Shown in pieces: positions 6,389 through 8,950 of a DNA stretch of 8,950 nucleotides. The position numbers and the translations under genes were made by a program. Source of the stretch: Hyphomicrobiales bacterium (GTDB lineage: Bacteria > Pseudomonadota > Alphaproteobacteria > Rhizobiales > Hyphomicrobiaceae). The notes under the pieces are model-generated. The model had not been told where the DNA came from. It saw nothing but the letters and a program-made list of their open reading frames with translations, and ran no database searches. Location: positions 1-8,950 of the forward strand of contig JAFKKW010000382.1 in assembly GCA_017304275.1 (NCBI GenBank). The letters are read 5' to 3'. Each line of letters starts with the position of its first letter. The first letter of the stretch is position 1.

Positions 6389-6790
6389 ATGGATGACGAC
6401 ATGACAAACTCAGAGCTGATCGCGGGTCTTGCCGGCCCACTGCTGATTGCCGTAGCCGCAGCGCTCCTCATCAACCGGCGCACCGTCGCCGATCTGGTGA
6501 CGGGCGTGCTCAACGGTCCCGAGTTCATTTTCTTTTCCGGCATTTTCACGCTGCTCGCGGGCCTCGCGATCGTGCGCACCCATAACATATGGGCCGCGGA
6601 ATGGACGGTTCTCATTACCATCCTCGGCTGGCTCTGCGTGATCGGCGGCGCCATCCGCATCATCTGGCCTGAGCGGGTCACGGGGCTGCGCAACGCAATC
6701 ATGCGGAGCGAGAACGCCATTACCGCTTGGGCGCTGGTCACCCTGCTGCTCGGTGCCTTCCTGACCGCCAAGGGCTATGCGCTGATCTGA
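6389..6790 (+). CDS. Small integral membrane protein, four predicted helices
   Basis: 133 aa from ATG 6389, or 129 aa from the in-frame ATG at 6401 (MTNSELIAGL). The second has GGA 7 bases upstream and may be the real start; neither site has a strong ribosome binding site. Hydrophobic segments lie near residues 9-28, 45-63, 70-92 and 110-130, joined by short loops with Arg and Glu (NRRTVADLV, PERVTGLRNAIMRSE), so it is an inner-membrane protein with both ends probably on the same side. No catalytic motif or family was recognised. It follows a terminator and so is probably a separate unit; TAGAAT at 6361-6366 could be a -10 but no well-spaced -35 was found. Function unknown. Confidence 0.75.
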   Translation: MDDDMTNSELIAGLAGPLLIAVAAALLINRRTVADLVTGVLNGPEFIFFSGIFTLLAGLAIVRTHNIWAAEWTVLITILGWLCVIGGAIRIIWPERVTGLRNAIMRSENAITAWALVTLLLGAFLTAKGYALI

Positions 6791-6854
6791 CCGGCGACTG
6801 ACGTCGCGGAACACCAACAGCTAAGGTTAGCGGCGGGCAACCATCGCAGAACGG

Positions 6855-6874
6855 AGGATCGGGTGTAGGATCGG
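6855..6874. repeat. Short direct repeat upstream of the 6906 gene
   Basis: AGGATCGG occurs at 6855-6862 and 6867-6874, a 12-bp period. It could be a half-site pair for a regulator, but may be chance. Confidence 0.3.
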
Positions 6875-6905
6875 TCCATCTTCCGAGTCGCGCGAGGGCT
6901 GGACG

Positions 6906-7214
6906 ATGAACATCAATCCCATCCTGCTGGTGAGCGCCGTTGCAGGCGCTCTTGCACTTCCTGCAAGCGTCGGCAATGCCGGTGCGCCATCCCTGGACGA
7001 AAAATCGAAGAACATCATTGCCGTCCAGATCAGGCGGCAGGGTTTCGCGTGCACCAACCCGCAAAAGGCCGAACGCGACCAGACCATCGGCAATCCCGAC
7101 GATCCCATCTGGACACTGACGTGCGAGAATGCCGTCTACCGCGTGCACCTGATCCCCAACCAGGCCGCCAAGGTCGAGCGTCTGGTAAGCGAGCAGAAGA
7201 GCGACCAGCCTTAG
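6906..7214 (+). CDS. Small secreted two-cysteine protein of unknown function
   Basis: 102 aa. ATG 6906 has a GAGGG-type ribosome binding site near 6894. The signal peptide (MNINPILLVSAVAGALALPA) predicts cleavage after residue 25 (SVGNA before GAP). The mature protein of about 77 residues has Cys49 and Cys73, which could form one disulfide, and the pattern DPIWTLTCENAVYRVHLIPN followed by QAAKVERL. This W-x-L-T-C-x-N-x-x-Y-x-V pattern recurs in small hypothetical periplasmic proteins of Hyphomicrobiales as I recall them. No enzyme motif is visible. Its TAG stop directly abuts the stop of the convergent DUF2277 gene, and no terminator lies between them. Confidence 0.75.
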   Translation: MNINPILLVSAVAGALALPASVGNAGAPSLDEKSKNIIAVQIRRQGFACTNPQKAERDQTIGNPDDPIWTLTCENAVYRVHLIPNQAAKVERLVSEQKSDQP

Positions 7215-7487
7215 CTAAGTGGCGCCGAACCGCGCCGCGCTGCGCGCCTTGGCTTTCTCGGCCTCCACGTCGCGGTCGCGCGGCGGCGCCAGCGTCACCA
7301 GCGTGCCGAGCAGATCCTGCGCCGCCTGCGTCACCTGATCGACGGCGAGATTGAACGCCGCCTCGTTGGCCTGCGACGGCCGCGCGAAGCCCGAGATCTT
7401 GCGCACGAACTGCAGCGCGGCGGCGCGGATCTCGTCCTCCGTCGCCGGCGGCGAGAAATTGTAGAGCGTCTTGATATTGCGGCACAT
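7215..7487 (-). CDS. DUF2277 domain-containing protein
   Basis: 90-aa cytoplasmic protein without signal peptide or membrane segment. The start MCRNIKTLYNFSPPATEDEI, then AALQFVRKISGFARPSQANE, AFNLAVDQVTQAAQDLL and PPRDRDVEAEKAKARSAARFG are characteristic of DUF2277 across its whole length, so the gene is complete. The function of the family is unknown to me. GGAGG (complement of 7496-7500) is 8 bases before the ATG. It lies 102 bases downstream of the peroxidase gene on the same strand, with no terminator seen between, so co-transcription is likely. Confidence 0.9.
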   Translation of the reverse strand: MCRNIKTLYNFSPPATEDEIRAAALQFVRKISGFARPSQANEAAFNLAVDQVTQAAQDLLGTLVTLAPPRDRDVEAEKAKARSAARFGAT

Positions 7488-7567
7488 GGCGCGGGCCTCC
7501 GAAGAACGTGCTCGACTCCAGGACGTCGCGACCCTCCCCGATCCGACACGCGAACCCCACTGGACAT

Positions 7568-7613
7568 CAGTTCGCCGCCACCTTGGGCTTCAGTTCGCGG
7601 CCACCTTCGGCTT
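7568..7613. repeat. 23-bp imperfect tandem repeat at the peroxidase gene end
   Basis: Units 7568-7590 and 7591-7613 differ at two of 23 bases. On the minus strand each unit encodes KPKVAAN followed by a stop, and both differences are synonymous (CCG/CCC Pro, GCC/GCG Ala). The gene stops in the first unit it reaches (7590-7592); the other unit lies just past the stop in another frame. Confidence 0.85.
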
Positions 7614-8189
7614 CGCGATCTCCGCCTCGACGGCCTTCACGAGACGGTCCGCATCGGGCGCAGTCTGCGAGAAAAAGCTCGTCACGAGCTTGCCGTCGCG
7701 CCCGACGAGGTACTTGTGGAAGTTCCACTTCGGCGCGTTGATCCAGCCCAGTTCCTCGCGCGCCCACTTGTAGAACGGATGCGCCTCGTCGCCCGACACA
7801 ACGACCTTGTCGGTTAGCGGAAACGTGACGCCGAACATCCCCTCGCAGAATTCCTTGATCTCGCCCGCCGCCTTCGGTTCCTGCCCGCCGAAGTCGTTCG
7901 ACGGCACGCCGATCACGTTGAAGCCCTGCGCCTCGTACTTGGCGTTGAGTGCCTGCAGCGCCTCGTATTGCTTCGTGAAGCCGCAGAACGAGGCCGTGTT
8001 CACGACTAAGAGAACGCGGCCCTTGAAGTCCGAAAGCGGCATCGGCTTGCCGTCGATGGACGTGAATGCGAAGTCCCAGGCCGTGCGCGGATCTTGTCCC
8101 TCGGCTCCTCCGGCCCCGGCCGGCGCATCGCCTCCAACCATTGCGACGAGCCCGACGAGAGCGGCGGAGGCGGCGGTCTTGAAGCTCAT
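7590..8189 (-). CDS. Glutathione peroxidase family protein with signal peptide
   Basis: 199-aa thiol peroxidase that reduces hydrogen peroxide or lipid hydroperoxides. The N-terminus MSFKTAASAALVGLVAMVGG, then an Ala/Gly stretch to about residue 28, is a likely Sec signal, placing the enzyme in the periplasm, unlike the usual cytoplasmic form. The fold starts near 38. Catalytic features are NTASFCGFT with peroxidatic Cys69, GVPSNDFGGQEP with Gln103, and WNFHKYLV with Trp155-Asn156. Cys115 (KEFCEGMFGVTFP) is 46 residues after Cys69, the spacing of the peroxidatic and resolving cysteines of yeast Gpx3, so a thioredoxin-like reductant rather than glutathione is likely. AGGAG (complement of 8198-8202) is 8 bases before the ATG. 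The C-terminus KPKVAAN lies in the 23-bp repeat. Confidence 0.93.
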   Translation of the reverse strand: MSFKTAASAALVGLVAMVGGDAPAGAGGAEGQDPRTAWDFAFTSIDGKPMPLSDFKGRVLLVVNTASFCGFTKQYEALQALNAKYEAQGFNVIGVPSNDFGGQEPKAAGEIKEFCEGMFGVTFPLTDKVVVSGDEAHPFYKWAREELGWINAPKWNFHKYLVGRDGKLVTSFFSQTAPDADRLVKAVEAEIAKPKVAAN

Positions 8190-8232
8190 GGCGTGGTCTC
8201 CTGTCCCGTTGGCCGAACTGTCTCTACACGAC

Positions 8233-8249
8233 CGGGTTGCGCGAACCCG
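8233..8249. promoter_or_regulatory. Inverted repeat between divergent units
   Basis: CGGGTT (8233-8238), GCGCG, AACCCG (8244-8249): a 6+6 perfect inverted repeat between the peroxidase gene (minus strand) and the 25-aa ORF unit (plus strand). A shared operator is possible but not shown. Confidence 0.35.
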
Positions 8250-8272
8250 CGCGCGTCGCCTCTCAAATGGGA

Positions 8273-8300
8273 TTGGACAACCGGTTGCACCAGCTATCCA
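8273..8300 (+). promoter_or_regulatory. Candidate sigma-70 promoter of the 25-aa ORF unit
   Basis: TTGGAC (8273-8278), 16-base spacer, TATCCA (8295-8300). The predicted start near 8307 would give a leader of about 68 bases. Confidence 0.4.
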
Positions 8301-8374
8301 AAACGTAACTTTGCATTTTCAGCGAAGCATGGCACGCTTCCCTCAGGTTTCAACAACTGGAAGGAGGTGATCCG

Positions 8375-8452
8375 ATGTCGAGTGGGATCTTGAGGACGGC
8401 GATGTCGGGATCGCTGGGTTTCAAGCCGGATCTGCCTCTGCGGACCCTCTGA
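8375..8452 (+). CDS. 25-codon small ORF with near-perfect Shine-Dalgarno
   Basis: The peptide runs from MSSGILRTAM through GSLGFKPDLP to LRTL and ends at TGA. AAGGAGGTGATCC (8361-8373) is complementary to 13 bases of the 16S rRNA 3' end; its GGAGG core is 8 bases from the ATG (8375). This is far stronger than any other ribosome binding site in the window and the main evidence that the ORF is translated. The peptide is neutral to slightly basic, has no clear membrane segment, no cysteine, and no run of one amino acid that would mark an attenuation leader. A hairpin (CCGGCG 8470-8475 with CGCCGG 8483-8488) and a strong terminator follow, so the transcript seems dedicated to this ORF. I do not recognise the family; a dual-function small RNA is possible. 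Confidence 0.6.
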   Translation: MSSGILRTAMSGSLGFKPDLPLRTL

Positions 8453-8509
8453 AGCCAGCGTTTCGCGGCCCGGCGCTACAACCGCCGGTAACGCCGCCCG
8501 AATCTCACG

Positions 8510-8541
8510 GGGGCTGTCCACAGGGCAGCCCCTTTGTTTTT
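8510..8541 (+). terminator. Intrinsic terminator after the 25-aa ORF
   Basis: A 10-bp stem pairs GGGGCTGTCC (8510-8519) with GGGCAGCCCC (8523-8532), with one T-G pair and loop ACA, followed by TTTGTTTTT. It lies 57 bases after the small ORF stop and isolates it from the ArsR-type gene. Confidence 0.88.
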
Positions 8542-8593
8542 GTCCTCCACCGACCCCCGCATCAGGCTGTCTACAGACAAACCCCTCGCGTTA

Positions 8594-8611
8594 GTTAGCT
8601 TTCTGGCTAAC
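8594..8611. promoter_or_regulatory. ArsR operator candidate O1
   Basis: GTTAGC (8594-8599), six bases, GCTAAC (8606-8611): a perfect 6+6 inverted repeat just before the -35 element at 8617. An identical repeat lies exactly 50 bp downstream. Confidence 0.75.
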
Positions 8612-8616
8612 AGTCA

Positions 8617-8645
8617 TTGACGCCATGTCGCGCCTCCTCTATAGT
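8617..8645 (+). promoter_or_regulatory. Sigma-70 promoter of the ArsR-type gene
   Basis: TTGACG (8617-8622), 17-base spacer, TATAGT (8640-8645). The predicted start is about 8652-8653, at or one base before the ATG at 8653, so the transcript would be leaderless. The last two bases of the -10 overlap operator O2. Confidence 0.7.
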
Positions 8646-8661
8646 TAGCCTCATGGCTAAC
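8644..8661. promoter_or_regulatory. ArsR operator candidate O2, covering the start codon
   Basis: GTTAGC (8644-8649), CTCATG, GCTAAC (8656-8661). The spacer contains the start codon, and the right arm is the next two codons, Ala-Asn. Protein bound here would cover the -10 edge and the transcription start, which suits autorepression. Confidence 0.75.
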
Positions 8662-8950
8662 CAATCAATGGAACTCGACTACATCTTCGGCGCCCTCTCG
8701 GACGCGACCCGGCGCGCGATCGTCATGCGGCTATGTGAAGGCGAGGCATCCGTCGGAGAGCTGGCGAAACCCTTCGAAATGGCGCTGCCGAGCCTGATGA
8801 AACACATCCGCGTTTTGGAAAGCAGCGGTCTCGTTGCGTCCGAGAAGAAGGGGCGAGTCAGGACGTGCTCATTGCAGGCGGACGCGCTCGCAACCATCGA
8901 AGGTTGGTTGGAGGCGCAAAGGGAAATCTGGGAGCAGCGGCTGGATCGGC
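8653..8950 (+). CDS. ArsR-family transcriptional regulator, 3' end outside window
   Basis: 99 codons are visible and the frame stays open at the window end. MELDYIFGALSDATRRAIVM is the typical start of this family, followed by a winged helix-turn-helix at about 33-62 (SVGELAKPFEMALPSLMKHI to LESSGLV) and a wing (EKKGRVRTCSL). The metal-binding ELCVCDL-type motif is absent, with ELAKPFEM in its place, so it is probably not a metal sensor. It resembles the group often followed by an SRPBCC/AHSA1 gene, which cannot be checked here. The start is either ATG 8653 or in-frame ATG 8668; neither has a Shine-Dalgarno sequence. The promoter position makes 8653 a leaderless start. The operators suggest autoregulation. 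Confidence 0.9.
   Translation, partial: MANQSMELDYIFGALSDATRRAIVMRLCEGEASVGELAKPFEMALPSLMKHIRVLESSGLVASEKKGRVRTCSLQADALATIEGWLEAQREIWEQRLDR

Noticed and set aside
7807..8370. 187-codon plus-strand ORF opposite the peroxidase gene
   Set aside because: It is a shadow of a gene with clear catalytic motifs on the other strand.
8568..8579. TGTCT-AC-AGACA dyad before the ArsR promoter
   Set aside because: It is a short dyad with no second copy and no position relative to a promoter that suggests a role.
1..8950. Defence system, prophage, CRISPR array or insertion sequence
   Set aside because: No transposase, integrase, Cas, nuclease-toxin or regularly spaced repeat array was found on either strand; the region reads as chromosomal core with small accessory genes.

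Overview
The window looks like a chromosomal segment of a GC-rich alphaproteobacterium, most likely of the order Hyphomicrobiales (Rhizobiales). The signs are the high-GC codon use, the order dapC-type aminotransferase, ftsK, lolA (as I recall it from that order), a DUF2277 protein, and several small secreted proteins of a kind common in that group. I see no transposase, integrase, CRISPR array, tRNA or rRNA. The genus cannot be fixed from the sequence.

Region 1 (1-4568, plus strand) is conserved core. It holds the 3' part of a dapC-type aminotransferase (lysine and peptidoglycan precursor synthesis), then after 15 bases the complete DNA translocase gene ftsK, then after 205 bases lolA, the periplasmic lipoprotein carrier. 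The lolA ribosome binding site lies inside a perfect hairpin.

Region 2 (4569-5101) has no convincing protein gene. It contains a candidate small RNA of about 135 nt (about 4789-4925): a plausible promoter, two hairpins with C-rich loops resembling the anti-Shine-Dalgarno loops of alphaproteobacterial sRNAs, and a 13-bp terminator.

Region 3 (5102-7214, plus strand) is a run of small envelope or secreted proteins: a basic charged secreted protein, a six-cysteine YARHG-like protein, a Tyr/Gly/His-rich secreted peptide, a four-helix membrane protein and a two-cysteine secreted protein. The first two transcription units share an upstream array of TTCA half-sites at 11-bp spacing and end at terminators with an identical 28-nt core.

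Region 4 (7215-8189, minus strand) holds a signal-peptide-bearing glutathione peroxidase and a downstream DUF2277 gene, probably co-transcribed. The DUF2277 stop codon abuts the stop codon of the convergent secreted-protein gene with no base between them. The peroxidase gene ends at a 23-bp tandem repeat.

Region 5 (8190-8950) holds a 25-codon ORF with an exceptionally complete Shine-Dalgarno sequence, its own candidate promoter and a strong terminator. It is followed by the start of an ArsR-family repressor whose promoter is bracketed by two identical inverted repeats exactly 50 bp apart. The second repeat covers the start codon, and the predicted transcript is essentially leaderless.

The least explained parts are the candidate sRNA, the 25-aa ORF unit, the ArsR control region and the shared control elements of the secreted-protein units.
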